Part shown: positions 46,690-57,838 of the stretch, one piece after another
How the letters are laid out: each line of letters starts with the position of its first letter
How positions within the stretch are numbered: position 1 is the stretch's first letter
From: Atrina japonica
Lineage: Eukaryota; Mollusca; Bivalvia; Pterioida; Pinnidae
NCBI GenBank assembly: GCA_030159075.1
Contig: BROG01000454.1
Location: 1 to 64,000, forward strand
Reading direction: 5' to 3'
DNA: 64,000 nt
Notes under the pieces: model-generated
What the model was told of the DNA's origin: nothing
Seen by the model: only the letters and a program-made list of their open reading frames with translations
The model's database searches: none
Translations under genes and position numbers: made by a program

Positions 46690-48085
46690 GATGACTTTGG
46701 CCCAGGTAAGGTAATAAAAACTAAAAACTCTAAACAAAGCCAGTAGCACCTTTTATTTCTAGCTTCTATTACCTACATGTATAATATCATTAAATATGAT
46801 TTAAATATAACATATAATATTACACTGGAGATAGACTTCACTATGAGTAAGTTTAAACTTTGATAGGCAAATGATATCACAAATGTGACAGAAAAAAATC
46901 TATAAATAAACGCAACTATCAAGAACATTATTTTTCAATACAACAATATCTAATATATGAACCACAACTAATGTAGAACTATTATCAACAAATTCTTGAA
47001 AAATTAATATACCAGCATACTTGCACTGTAATATGATTGCGCTTCAGATCACCATACATTTAAAGAATCAATTACACAGGTATGAGTACATATAAACTTA
47101 AGTGTTCTGTATGGCCTTCAAGTTGAAAATGTGTATAGTCTGTAGCTGAAATGACTGACTGAAAATATTTCTCATTTGAAAAGAAATACAAATTAGGAAA
47201 GTTGAACCTGACACCATAAAATCATGATAGTACTTTAAGTCTGATCATAGTACCACTTGTAGCCAATCAGATTTCAGATTAAGGTGAAGTTAAGAATATT
47301 CTCCTTTTTTAAGAGGAAAGACCCTTTTATTGTATAATCTTGAAGCCCTTCTTCTAAAAATCTTCTTCTTTTTTTTTTTTTTGTGACAAGTTTGGCTGTA
47401 ATTGACCCAGCAGTTCTTGAGCAGAAGTTTAAAATATGAGTTTACACACACACACACACACCTTAAAATAAATACAACTAGAAAAAAACAACAACATTTC
47501 AACAATTCAAAAAATAATTTTCAAAATGTACTATACGACTGTAAATTTATGGCCACATAATGTTTGATTTGCATAAATCACAAATTTGTGTATTGTCGTT
47601 GTCTTGGAACCTTTAAGAGTTTATTTACTTTCACCTCATGAAGTGAGTACTATTGTAAACTGTATACCTGGAAGTTTTCAGTTTAATTTATGCTCTAAGC
47701 TGAGAGGGCAGCGGTAAACCTAAGGTATTCTAAACATTTTTTTATACAGATAGTTTATCAATCAGATACATGTTGGAAAAACTTATGCCCAATCCCATTT
47801 TTATTGATGAAATAAAATGTGTTAGACTAAAGACACTACAAGATTATACATGTACTCCCAAAATAAACTTATAGATTAACACCGGTAGATAGGATATCTT
47901 TCACAATATAAAGGGTGTATAAATGAGACATATGTATGCAAGAAAGCATGTAATTTATCATGTAAAACATATATATTTACTCCATCAATACTGAAGGCTG
48001 AAAATGGAGTCAGACCTACCACTTAACGATCAACAAAAGTATCACAAAAACTTGAATATCTTCCCCTGGAGACCATAGTCCCACT
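46690..48085. other. Intergenic or 3'UTR sequence without a recognised gene
   Basis: AT-rich and noncoding. It includes a short (AC)n tract near 47443-47461 and a T run near 47367. On the minus strand AATAAA occurs near 46752, a possible poly(A) signal for leftward transcription. Nothing else is identifiable. Confidence 0.4.
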
Positions 48086-48089
48086 GGGA

Positions 48090-48445
48090 GTACGGTTGAA
48101 TCTGTCTTGTAGGGCCACTGTTATAAAAGACCACCAGCCTTGATGGATCCCATTCTAAAAACCACCCAGTTAAGTACATGTACATTTAATACAAGTGGCG
48201 GAAGAAGTGGTCTTGTAGGACCACTATCATAAAAGACCACCAGCTGTGAGGGATCTCATTCTAAACCCCCCCCAGTTAAGTACATTTAATCCCAGTGGCG
48301 GAAGGAGTGGTCTTGTAGGACCACTATCATAAAAGACCACCAGCTGTGAGGGATCTCATTCTAAAAACCACCCAGTTAAGTACATTTAATCCCAGTTGCG
48401 GAAGGAGTGGTGATTTAAGACAAGTTTCGCTGTATTATACAAGTA
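48090..48445. repeat. Three tandem copies of a roughly 100-bp MITE-derived unit
   Basis: Units start TCTTGTAGGGCCACT or TCTTGTAGGACCACT near 48103, 48211 and 48312. Each contains AAAAGACCACCAGC, GATCTCATTCTAAA and CCAGTTAAGTACAT. The outer edges, ACGGTTGAATCTGTC and GACAAGTTTCGCTGTATTA, resemble terminal repeats of the pogo-like MITEs nearby. Confidence 0.8.
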
Positions 48446-48953
48446 ATGGAATGGGCCAAAACTTGTTAAGTTCCCAATAACTACATTGGATTCAAAAGTA
48501 TATGTAATATAAGTGTATAGGTTGAATATTATTCTGTAAAATGTTACTATTAATTGCTTTTATATTTGTAGACATACAAAACAAGTTTTAAATGAGTTTT
48601 ATAGTCAAATCCATATAACGTGTAGAGGTAGAGTCTTGTGAACCGTTTCTTCACCTGAATGAGTTTAAATTTTAATGTTTTAGGTAATGATGTATGACAA
48701 CATAGAAATTTCACTGGTAAGAGAAATCAATCATACTTGTCGCCATACCTACGAGTATCCCGTGGGAATAAAAAGCATTTCCTGTGAAGTGTGTTTCAAC
48801 TGAAAAGTGAGTAGAATCATCAGTATGATAATCAAAAAATTGCTGCACCCCACCAAGCTATGTGAAACAGACAATACTGGTAAAACAAACAATACCAATC
48901 AAACAACAACATTTCCAAATCCAGTCTAAGTTTTACATCGATATATATATATA

Positions 48954-49035
48954 CTGGAACCTTGCCTAAAGACCAACTTGCTAATCAGACCAAATTGAGT
49001 CAGCCAGCTAGGTGGTCTTAAAAGTGAGATTCCAA
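48954..49035. mobile_element. Short pogo-like MITE
   Basis: Opens ACTGGAACCTTGCCTAAAGACCA and closes TAGGTGGTCTTAAAAGTGAGATTCCA, with AATTGAGTCAGCCAG inside. It is the minimal form of the family that also appears at 49432, 50881, 54779 and 61455. Confidence 0.6.
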
Positions 49036-49431
49036 TGTATTTATATGGTATATAAAATTTATTTTCTTTTTCATGAGGTAATATTGTGGTATCCATGGCA
49101 ACTTGTCATGATTGGAAGTAATTGAGGCAGGCAGACTAGTGATTATTAAGGCAAAATAGAATTTTTAATTACGTAGGCGTATCAGGAGTTATAAACATAA
49201 AGGCATCAGAGGAAAGGCAGTGTTGGCAGGACTTGTGAGAGTTACTGTGAGAAAAAATCACATCTATGTATAAAAGTGAGAGTAACAGTGAGAAAATTAC
49301 TGACATACCTGTCACACCTCATATACAAACATTTCAAAGATTGCAATAATCCAAATAAATGGTAAGTAAACTTTTTCATGGCAGCAGAAAAATATCAGTA
49401 CTCAAATTATATACCACACAGATACAGAGAG

Positions 49432-50106
49432 TACAGTGGAATGGGACTTGTGAGACCACTGTCATAGAAGACCACCTGTCCTGTGAGACCACTGTCATAG
49501 AAGACCACTTGTCCTGTGAGACCACTATCACAGAAGACCACCTGTCTTGAGAGACCACTGTCATAGAAGGCCACCTGACCTGTGAGACCATTGTCATAGA
49601 AGGCCACCTGACCTGCGAGACCATGGTCATAAAATGTCACCTGACCTGTGAGACCATGGTCATAAAATGTCACCTGACTGGTGAGACCATGGTCATAAAA
49701 TGTCACCTGACTGGTGAGACCATTGTCATAGAAGACAACATCTTGTGAGACCACTGTCATAGAAGACCACCTGACCTATGAGACCACTGTCATAGAAGGC
49801 CACCTGACTTGTGAGATCACTGTCATAGAAGACCACCTGACTTGTGAGACCACTGTCATAGAAGACCACCTGACCTATTAGACCACTGTCATAGAAGGCC
49901 ACCTGACTTGTGAGATCACTGTCACAGAAGACCACCAGCCTTGTGAGAATACAGTAATAGAAAACCACCTGTCTTGTGATAACACATTCTTAAAACCACT
50001 GAGTAAAGCAATATTACAGCTATGACCTGTTCTAAGAGACCACCTGTCTACTAAGACTAAATTTCAATAACAGAAGGGGTGGTCTTTCAAGACATGTTCC
50101 ACTGTA
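49432..50106. mobile_element. pogo-like MITE with internally amplified 33-bp minisatellite
   Basis: The element starts TACAGTGGAATGGGACTTGT and ends AAGACATGTTCCACTGTA, an inverted-repeat pair with TA at the outer edges. About 17 copies of a 33-bp unit, TGAGACCACTGTCATAGAAG followed by ACCACCTGACCTG, fill the interior. Because 33 is a multiple of three, the array is open in several frames on both strands; the resulting repetitive frames are not genes. Confidence 0.85.
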
Positions 50107-50455
50107 GTGAGGTTATGTTACCATTATACACAAGTAATTCCTGGCAGATATTCAGACATTTATCTGGAATCTTTACTTTCAAAACAGGCAATCATATCAT
50201 GTGATCAACATCAATCATAACTAATCTATTACATGTACATTAAAACAGAGAGGTAAAGGTGAATATTTCAAATTACTAAACAATTACTAATTTAAGTTCA
50301 CATTCCACATTGTATAAATACTAGAACTGAAATGAATACAAACTCCGTACTACTAGTAACATACTTACTTAACAAATGTAAGTTGGTGCTAATGTAAAAC
50401 GATATCTAGTTGAAAATGTTGTGGATACATCATGATAGTACAGTGCTGATTGATC

Positions 50456-50640
50456 TGATAAACAGAATATTTAGGGCCAACCCACATGATAAACAGAATA
50501 TTTAGGGCCAACCTACCTAATAAACAGAATATTTAAGGCCAACCTACCTGATAAACAGAATATTTAGGGCCAACCTACCTAATAAAGAGAATATTTGGGC
50601 CCAACCCACCTGATAAACTGATATTTAGGGCCCATATGCC
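50456..50640. repeat. 31-bp minisatellite, about six copies
   Basis: The unit GATAAACAGAATATTTAGGG followed by CCAACCTACCT, with small variants (TTTGGGCCC, AAAGAGAATA). Confidence 0.93.
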
Positions 50641-50880
50641 AAAATGTTGTAAAACATTTCCCAATCCTATCAGACTAGTCAAGATGACTTTCTGTATCTA
50701 GATATACTAAATATTGTTAAAATGCAATAAGTACTGGCTTTACAAACAACTGTGATTACCGATTAAGTCCCAACATTAAGTAAACAAAAATACATATATA
50801 AAATTATCAGCATTTGCCTAAAACATAATAATAATTGATTCAACAGTTACACTTGGTCCATACTAACATAATATACCAAA

Positions 50881-51061
50881 TACAGTGGGACTTCACTTAA
50901 AGACCACCTTACTTAGAAAACAATAAATATTCAGACTCCTGGTATTATCTCTGAGTAAAACATTTAATAAGTCTAGATGCTGCCAAAACAGACCACCTGA
51001 CTAATCGGACATATTTCAGTAAGTTAACCAGAGTGGTCTTATTAGCCAAGTTCCACTGTAT
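50881..51061. mobile_element. pogo-like MITE, 180 bp
   Basis: Starts TACAGTGGGACTTCACTTAA with AGACCACCTTACTTAG, and ends GTGGTCTTATTAGCCAAGTT then CCACTGTATA. The inverted ends and the TA target are intact. The interior is unrelated AT-rich sequence. Confidence 0.75.
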
Positions 51062-51575
51062 ACTGATAATGCAATAATAAAGGAGCATACAGTTTAGGTG
51101 TACCTCTTTACATATGATGCACTGCCAACATGTAATACGTAATAAATATGTAATAATGTCTATATTATACACAACTCATACTACAGATATCTATAAACAT
51201 GTACATCAGCAGTACTGTGAAATATAATTATCATTACAGCTTCACTAACATTTGAATTATCAAAACTAAAATGCATAAACAATGTGCAAGATAAAAAGAT
51301 ATAACAATATTTACAGGTAAGTAAAATGCATTCATGGCAGCTTTAATTCTTGCTACTTTTTATGTGATATGACATTGTTGAAATGTTATGTGGTGTGCAG
51401 TAGATTGTGATACCTGGTTCTTGAGGTGACAAAATCAAATTTTAGGACATTTGCTGATCCAGGTAAGCCAGGGCTATCAAGTAATACTTAATGGATGAGA
51501 TTCCAATCAAGTATGAAATAAGTTGTCAGTTTAACATAAACAATCAAGTTTCAAGAAAAATCATGGTTCAAGAAA

Positions 51576-51775
51576 AAAAAAGTCAAAACTTAAGAATAAT
51601 TGAAATAAAAACTTAGGATTACTTAGGTCAAAACTTAAGAATACTTCAGTCAAAACATAATACATAGGTCAAAACTTAAGAATACTTCAGTCAAAACATA
51701 ATACATAGGTCAAAACTTAAGAATACTTCAGTCAAAACATAATACATAGGTCAAAACTTAAGAAGCTTAAGTAAA
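51576..51775. repeat. 41-bp tandem repeat, about four copies
   Basis: The unit AGGTCAAAACTTAAGAATAC followed by TTCAGTCAAAACATAATACAT; three copies are essentially identical and the outer ones diverge. Confidence 0.93.
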
Positions 51776-52612
51776 AATTTCAGATATTAAAGTCAAACCT
51801 CACATCATCAGTAAAACACTTATCACAATTTCTTTCTACATTTTTTTTTGTATACAAGAGCACTTAGTAGATATTCCCTCACTTTGGTTCCGAAAATCAT
51901 TACTATATTCCTGGGAGAGATTTTCTTATCTCTCCCTTGGGATGATAAAACTAACTGGACGTTCAGGTTTTTGATGAACATGCATGGTGATAGTTCATAA
52001 AGTTACCTTTATTTTACTGAAAGAACAGTTAAAATCAAGACAAATTAGTACAGATGTAAGAAAGGATCAATTATTATGTTGAGGAAGGCACAAATGTACA
52101 AAGAAATCTCGGTTTAAGTGAAGATATCAATTTTATCAATGACTTGACAAGCCTGGTCATGGAAAATCAATGTGGGCACTCAGACCGAGAATTCTTTCTC
52201 TCTCCCACAACATTTTGCTGTGGCTGCAACAACTAGTAGCTTTGTGACTTGGAGCCAGGTACTTGACTGTTGCTATGACAACTAAAATCAAAGTACAATT
52301 TAAATCATCACTGGATACTAATGACAAAAGACAAGGTCATTAAATATTAAAAATATGAGGTAAATCAAAGAACTTACATCAGACTCTTGGTGTAGTTCAG
52401 ATGAGGTTATCAAGTCAAAACCTAATGGCAGTTTTTGACATGAGGTATGCAGCTAAACTTGAAACACTTTGGTGATTTATTTCCGTTCTCAACGGTAAGA
52501 ACGACTTTATATATTTGTTTTCTATTGTTTTCGCTGTTAGTGTTCTTTTAGTGCCTTTATCAAATGCCAACCTAGCTTTGTTAGTGTTATTGTATTCATG
52601 TAATTATAACTG

Positions 52613-53230
52613 TACAGTAGAACCTGAGTTGAAAGACCACTGTCAAAAGTTGAAAAACCACTGTCAAGAGTTGAAAGACCACTGTTAAAGAGTTGAAAAA
52701 CCACTGTCAAAGAGTTGAAAGACCACTGTCAAAGAGCTGAAGGACCACTGTCAAGAGTTGAAAGACCTCTGTCAAAGAGTTGAAAGACCACTGTCAAGAG
52801 TTGAAAAACCACTGTCAAGAGTTTTAAAAGACCATGTCAAAGAGTTGAAAGACCACTGTCAAAGAGTTGAAAGACCACTGTCAAGAGTTGAAAGACCACT
52901 GTCAAAGAGTTGAAAGACCACTGTCAAGAGTTGAAAGACCACTGTCAAAGAGTTGAAAGACCACTGTCAAAGAGTTGAAAGACCACTGTCAAGAGTTTTA
53001 AAAGACCACTGTCAAGAGTTTTAAAAGACCAGCATCATGAGAGACCACCTGACTTATGAGATCACACTATAAAAACCATAAGATCAAATCCTGTATACAT
53101 ATACATAGCCTATTATATGCCACTTATAACACTACCATACATAATAAGATACCATTACAAGAATATATATTCCCTGTACAGGATTGAATACATCTCCCTT
53201 CAACTTTGTTATAAGTGGAGGTGACTGTAT
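52613..53230. mobile_element. pogo-like MITE with internally amplified 21/22-bp minisatellite
   Basis: The left edge is TACAGTAGAACCTGAGTTGA, and the right edge GTTATAAGTGGAGGTGACTG then TATA reads in reverse as CAGTCACCTCCACTTATAAC. From 52632 to 53030 the interior is about 18 copies of GTTGAAAGACCACTGTCAA(A)GA. The repeated word GAAAGACCACTGTC is itself part of the left end, so the array probably grew from the terminal region. Confidence 0.7.
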
Positions 53231-53893
53231 ATACAATGTATGTATGTAGATTCTGCATGTAACCGTGAGAATATAAAAAGCATTTCAGTAAAATATGTAT
53301 GTAAAAAAGTAAATAAAATCAACAGAAAATACCTTATACATATATATATCTTAGATACATAAAACCTAAAATGTTAGTTATCAGACAAGGACTAGGCATT
53401 ACAATCCACCTCTAGGCATATGTAAAAATAAATTTAAAACAGCAAATGAAGTGGTTCTAAAAATATATGTTCATGAAATGATAATTGACAAAAAATAAAT
53501 CAAATAAACCCCAGCAAAACTCCTAAAATTGATGTGTTAAAATTGAGAGACAATGATGTATCCTATCAAAGTAATACTGATATAATTGTATAATTGCCAT
53601 CAAAACATTTAACTAAAGTATACAAAGTGATTAAATACTTCTTAGTTATAAAATATGATTCTTCTTTAAAATTTCTGATTCAACAGTATGTTATAATCCA
53701 TATTAATTCTAAAATATGACAAATAAATTTAAGACTAATGAAACAGAAAAGGGAGCAGATGCAAGTCTGTGACCTTGACCTTTGACGTTGAAACTGTCAC
53801 AATATTCCTTACATAATTCCTAACAACAAAAAGTTAATCAGTTTTTTTTTTTTTTATTTATAAGCAGGCATTTGTATAAATATTATAAACATA

Positions 53894-54213
53894 ATACCAA
53901 AGTTATAATGCTCAAGACGATCGTTTCTGTCAATTAGACTTCATCAGTTGAGCTCCAAATTTAAAAGTAAATGTAATTTCTAAAGAGAAAGTGGTATCAT
54001 ACAAGGCCAAATAATAAATCTATAAGTATAGCCAAAATCCGTCTAATTGTAACCACTGTAAAAAGTTGACTATCTTAGCTTTTAGAAAACTTTGGAATTT
54101 AAATGGTATTATAAGTAAAAGATTATCAGCTGGTATCGAAATACCAGATACTAGGTTTATATATACCCTCAGGGACTCAAACGGTCCACCAGCAGCGACA
54201 ATGACCTAGTGGT
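53894..54213 (-). mobile_element. Retroposon-like insertion with 19-bp target-site duplication
   Basis: An exact 19-bp direct repeat, TATAAATATTATAAACATA, sits at 53875-53893 and 54214-54232, enclosing 320 bp. Read in reverse, the insert begins CCACTAGGTCATTGTCGCTG, then CTGGTGGACCGTTTGAGTCCC. A long perfect duplication implies target-primed reverse transcription. No poly(A) tail or reading frame is seen; a SINE or truncated LINE is likely. Confidence 0.75.
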
Positions 54214-54778
54214 TATAAATATTATAAACATACTCTTAATGTTATTTGAAATGTCCCTCGTTGCTCATTTATAAGCATATTTTGTTTTCATTTGCATTGT
54301 AGATATGGACTTAACAATCGTGTATACCAAATATGGAAGAAAGGTGAGCTGAAGACTGGCTATTTTGATAGGTTCATATTTATATGTTTGGCTAAATGTG
54401 AAGTGATGACAATCTAGTTTATTGCATACTTTATTTTTATCTATAATTTGTGTAGCCGAGTATGGCGGTCTGATGACATGATATCAACATGCCCCATTAA
54501 TTCACTCATTCATTTTTTGTAAAATCCAATGATGACTTGGAACTTATAATGTTCCATATTCAAGATTGCACGGCACACATGTAAACCATGTGATATAAAA
54601 ACAAAATATCATAAATATCAAAACAAGATTGATAAACAATCACGTAACTAATCATCAAGCATAAACGCAAACAATGTCATTCATACAGTTAGCAAAACGT
54701 ATCAAAGTATTACCAATAAAATCAGCAGATTTTAATCATCTTTTTTGTATCCAAGTTAGTTGAAAACTCCATAAACAT

Positions 54779-55091
54779 GTACAGTGGAACTTCGCCTAAA
54801 CACCACCTTATGTTGAAGACCATACATTGTCAATCTCCACATTTTTCTTATTACCTGGTACCAGTAAATATTAAATAACTCTAGACCCTCACTTACAGAG
54901 ACCACATTGCTAATCAAACCACTTTGAGTCAGTCAGCCAGGTGGTCTTAATAACAAGGTTCCACTGTAACACCACACTGATAAGACCACTTTGAGTCAGT
55001 CAGTTAGGTGGTCTTAATAGCGAGGTTTCAATATAAAAAGACCACTTTGAGTCAGTCAGCCAGGTGGTCTTAATAGCGAGGTTCCACTGTA
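54779..55091. mobile_element. Two adjoining pogo-like MITE copies
   Basis: The left edge is TACAGTGGAACTTCGCCTAA. Right edges GGTTCCACTGTA occur at about 54958 and 55089. Between them, AGACCACTTTGAGTCAGTCA with GGTGGTCTTAATAGCGAGG is repeated three times, so one copy appears to have gained tandem units at its right end. Confidence 0.75.
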
Positions 55092-55241
55092 TCTCTATAA
55101 CAGAGCTGAAATGAATACAAAAACCCATTACTCAAATACTCATCACTATATTTGATTCCTAATATTTATCTATTGGGGTTATCTTTTCTTAGATTTCTTC
55201 TAGTGTTCCACAATACCCAGAAATAAATCGCTATCAATTAC

Positions 55242-55392
55242 AGTAAAAACTGTCTATAAAGGCCACTCAAGGCACAGATGGCCTTTATAAAATAGTTTTC
55301 ATTATAAAAAGACTAAGAAAGATTATGTTTGAACGGCCTCTATAAGCAGTTGTCTTTATACAGAGGTGGTTATTTAATGCAAGATTGTTTCT
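55242..55392. mobile_element. MITE related to pogo-like family
   Basis: Begins TACAGTAAAAACTGTCTATA then AAGGCCACTCAAGG. The reverse-complement theme (ACGGCCTCTATAAGCAGTTG) returns near 55335, forming a partial hairpin. Confidence 0.55.
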
Positions 55393-55639
55393 ATATCAAT
55401 TACTGTTTTATCTGTTATTCCCACGTAAACATGTGTACACTTAAACGTCAAAAATTTCAGAACACGGTATTAGAAAAATTTTATGCGAAAACTAAATTTT
55501 GACTTATAACTACCCGAGGCTCTGTGAATTAAGAAGAAAATGTCTTGTACCTAGTCTATCCATTCCTTGTCAGTAAGTATTGGCAAATTGATGAAACACT
55601 GAGTAATAATCTGATACTAGATATGTGATTGTATATTTG

Positions 55640-55851
55640 AATTTTCTGGTGGCCAATTTTTAATGGTGGAGGAGAGACCTTAGTTAAAATGTACCTGAGA
55701 GGAAATCACCAGCCTTCTGCTTGTAAACTGACAAACTTCCTCACAAAAATCAGCTTAGGTTCCAGCAAGACTCAAACCCGCACTGACTAAAAGTTAGAGA
55801 CTTCATGTTTTGAAGCGCAATGCTCTAGCCACTTGGCCATGAAGGTCCCTG
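55640..55851 (-). mobile_element. tRNA-derived SINE (family B)
   Basis: In reverse the head is GGGACCTTCATGGCCAAGTGGCTAGAGC with box A TGGCCAAGTGG, followed by the box-B-like GGGTTTGAGTCTTGC. The body includes GCTGATTTTTGTGAGGAAGT and, at the far end, TCCACCATTAAAAATTGGCC. Confidence 0.82.
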
Positions 55852-56284
55852 AATATTTGAATATTCATTATTCTACTTTTCATTGGCATATATCTGAATA
55901 TTCGTTTCAACTCTAATCTATAATAAGATAAAAAGGCACTGCCAAAAATTAACAATAACTAGAATAACATTTATTTTCTTATATACAAAGTGTTAGAATC
56001 AAATGCAAAAGTGAAAAAATATAATCCAAAATTTTGCTTGATTCTTAAAAAATGACAATAAATACATTAAAATGCATGAAATATCCCAAAGCAATAACCC
56101 CAAAAATTACAAGGATAAAGGAAAATCCAAAAATGAGTAATCCATAGAACTGAATATCACCACACATTGACCTCAAAGAAAAGTAACAACATATCCGAGA
56201 AAAGACACCTTTTGGTCAAATCTTCTTACTTAAGTTTTAAACCAATTAAAAAAAACACAACTACAACCTACAACTCTTTAACAA

Positions 56285-56582
56285 GAGTTCTAAAAGCCAT
56301 GAACAGTTACCCAAGTTCCTATTCCAAGGCCATTACCAGTTACCCAAGTTCCTATTCCAAGGCCTTTACCACTTATCCAAGTTCCTATTCCAAGGCCATT
56401 ACCAGTTACCCAAGTTCCTATTCCAAGGCCATTACCAGTTACCCAAGTTCCTATTCCATGGCCTTTACCACTTATCCAAGTTCCTATTCCAAGGCCTTTA
56501 ACACTTATCCAAGTTCCTATTCCAAGGCCTTTACCACTTATCCATGTTCCTACTATAAGGCCATTATTAATAATCCAAGTTA
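56285..56582. repeat. 33-bp minisatellite open in frame (Tyr-Pro-Ser-Ser-Tyr-Ser-Lys)
   Basis: Nine copies of a unit CCATTACCAGTTACCCAAGT followed by TCCTATTCCAAGG. The plus-strand frame 56167-56583 reads it as an 11-residue repeat, SYPSSYSKAIT, and stays open for 138 codons. It lies beyond the stop codon of the minus-strand gene ending at 56894, with no splice sites, known domain or promoter, so I treat it as a tandem repeat rather than a gene. Confidence 0.85.
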
Positions 56583-56893
56583 GTTCCTACTCTCTAAATA
56601 AAATCCCCGATGTAGGGGTCTGAAAAAATAATGTTGTTACTATTTTCCTCAAGATTCTATGTCAGATCCACATGACAACAGAGTGCAAATAATTATGAAC
56701 TATTCATCCCACAAACTATATCAATAAGATCTTTTAATCTTCTTAGTTCTGTGTTGGTGATAAACTAGAATACAGCTTTTCTCAATGTCTTATGCTTAAC
56801 TTATACCTATAGCCATAAACCTACTAAACACAGGCTGGTTTTAAAATTCCTGTTTTGATCTGTGTATCATTTCTGTATTCATCCATACAGGTT

Positions 56894-57127
56894 TTAGTTT
56901 GATTTTTCGCTGCTGTTGCTACTGGTTTCATCAAAGTCATCATCGTCATGGTGATGAGTAACCTTTGTAGGTGTTACTGGTCTCAGATGGGGAACAGAGC
57001 AACGTTTTGCTACTTTGACTTGGTCTCCCTCCTGTGCAATACTCGAGGATCTTTGTCGCTGGATGGTCATCTGACCGTCTGTTGGCGTCAGCTGATTTTC
57101 ATGTGCAACTGTGGACTCGTGTGGCAT
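56894..57127 (-). CDS. Unrecognised gene, last coding exon
   Basis: Reverse reading: acceptor TTTGATCTAG, then 77 codons and TAA (56896-56894). It is hydrophilic and low in complexity: IQRQRSSSIAQEG (a basic-Ser patch), KRCSVPHLRPVTPTKV, HHHDDDDFDETSSNSSEKSN. Entry is in phase 0, so the apparent initiator Met is internal. Codon use and clean splicing argue for a real C-terminal tail. RQRSSS resembles a basophilic-kinase site. I could not name the family. Confidence 0.75.
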   Translation of the reverse strand: MPHESTVAHENQLTPTDGQMTIQRQRSSSIAQEGDQVKVAKRCSVPHLRPVTPTKVTHHHDDDDFDETSSNSSEKSN

Positions 57128-57609
57128 CTAGATCAAACATACAGAGATTAAACTTTACAAAACTCATTCTACATCAACATATTGTACACCTCCATTTAAG
57201 TTGACCATACCTATTCCTCTTAACCACAGCAATGAGAAAGACAAGAGTCATTTTCAACTAGGTTAATTCCAAGAATTTATAGTCCTCCAACTTGCCAAAA
57301 TATATATATATATATAAACATCCACCTACTTAAAATGTATGTGCGACCAAATAATGACCATGGAGATGAAATAGATATGGTCCAGACAAATAAAATAGAC
57401 AAATGGAAAACATGTTTACAAATAGTACCTGTTGTCAGGTATAATTACTTATTGTCAAGAGAAGATGATTACTAGACTGATTATATAGCATTTACTTAAC
57501 TAATTAAAAAAAAAGTTTTTATGTGATGTAATAATATAGCGATAAATGTACAGTACCAAGAATTGACCATACTGATACGAACGCTACAGAAAGAGTGTTA
57601 TCTACATAC
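57128..57609 (-). other. Intron of the unrecognised gene
   Basis: AT-rich, with a short (TA)n near 57300; nothing else seen. The minus-strand frame 57519-57710 overlaps the next exon in the wrong frame. Confidence 0.7.
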
Positions 57610-57728
57610 CAACATGGACGGTGCTCGAAACATGTACGTAAATGGATAATGAAGTAAGTTAAGGAACGTTGCACCATACAAGTCTGCATATCGTTGAACC
57701 TGGTTGGCAAAAAATGTTAATCTGGATC
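57610..57728 (-). CDS. Unrecognised gene, internal exon
   Basis: Acceptor ATTTCAG, donor TTG|GTATGT on the minus strand. In phase 1, out phase 0. Encodes [20 protein letters not shown] with [20 protein letters not shown]. The second half is hydrophobic and aromatic and may be a membrane-associated helix. The phase joins exactly with exons on both sides, and the other two frames contain stops or fail to join. Confidence 0.78.
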
Positions 57729-57838
57729 CTGAAATGAAAACAGGGTGCTGAAATAAAAGCTGAAGTAAATAATGATAAGAAAATAATAATTAAAACTTTT
57801 TACATAATTGTTACTTAATTACTATGTACAGTGCAACT

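Noticed and set aside
49359..49968. Repetitive frames such as GLTGQVVFYDS on the minus strand
   Set aside because: They come from a 33-bp tandem repeat within a MITE, and all three repeat-compatible frames are equally open.
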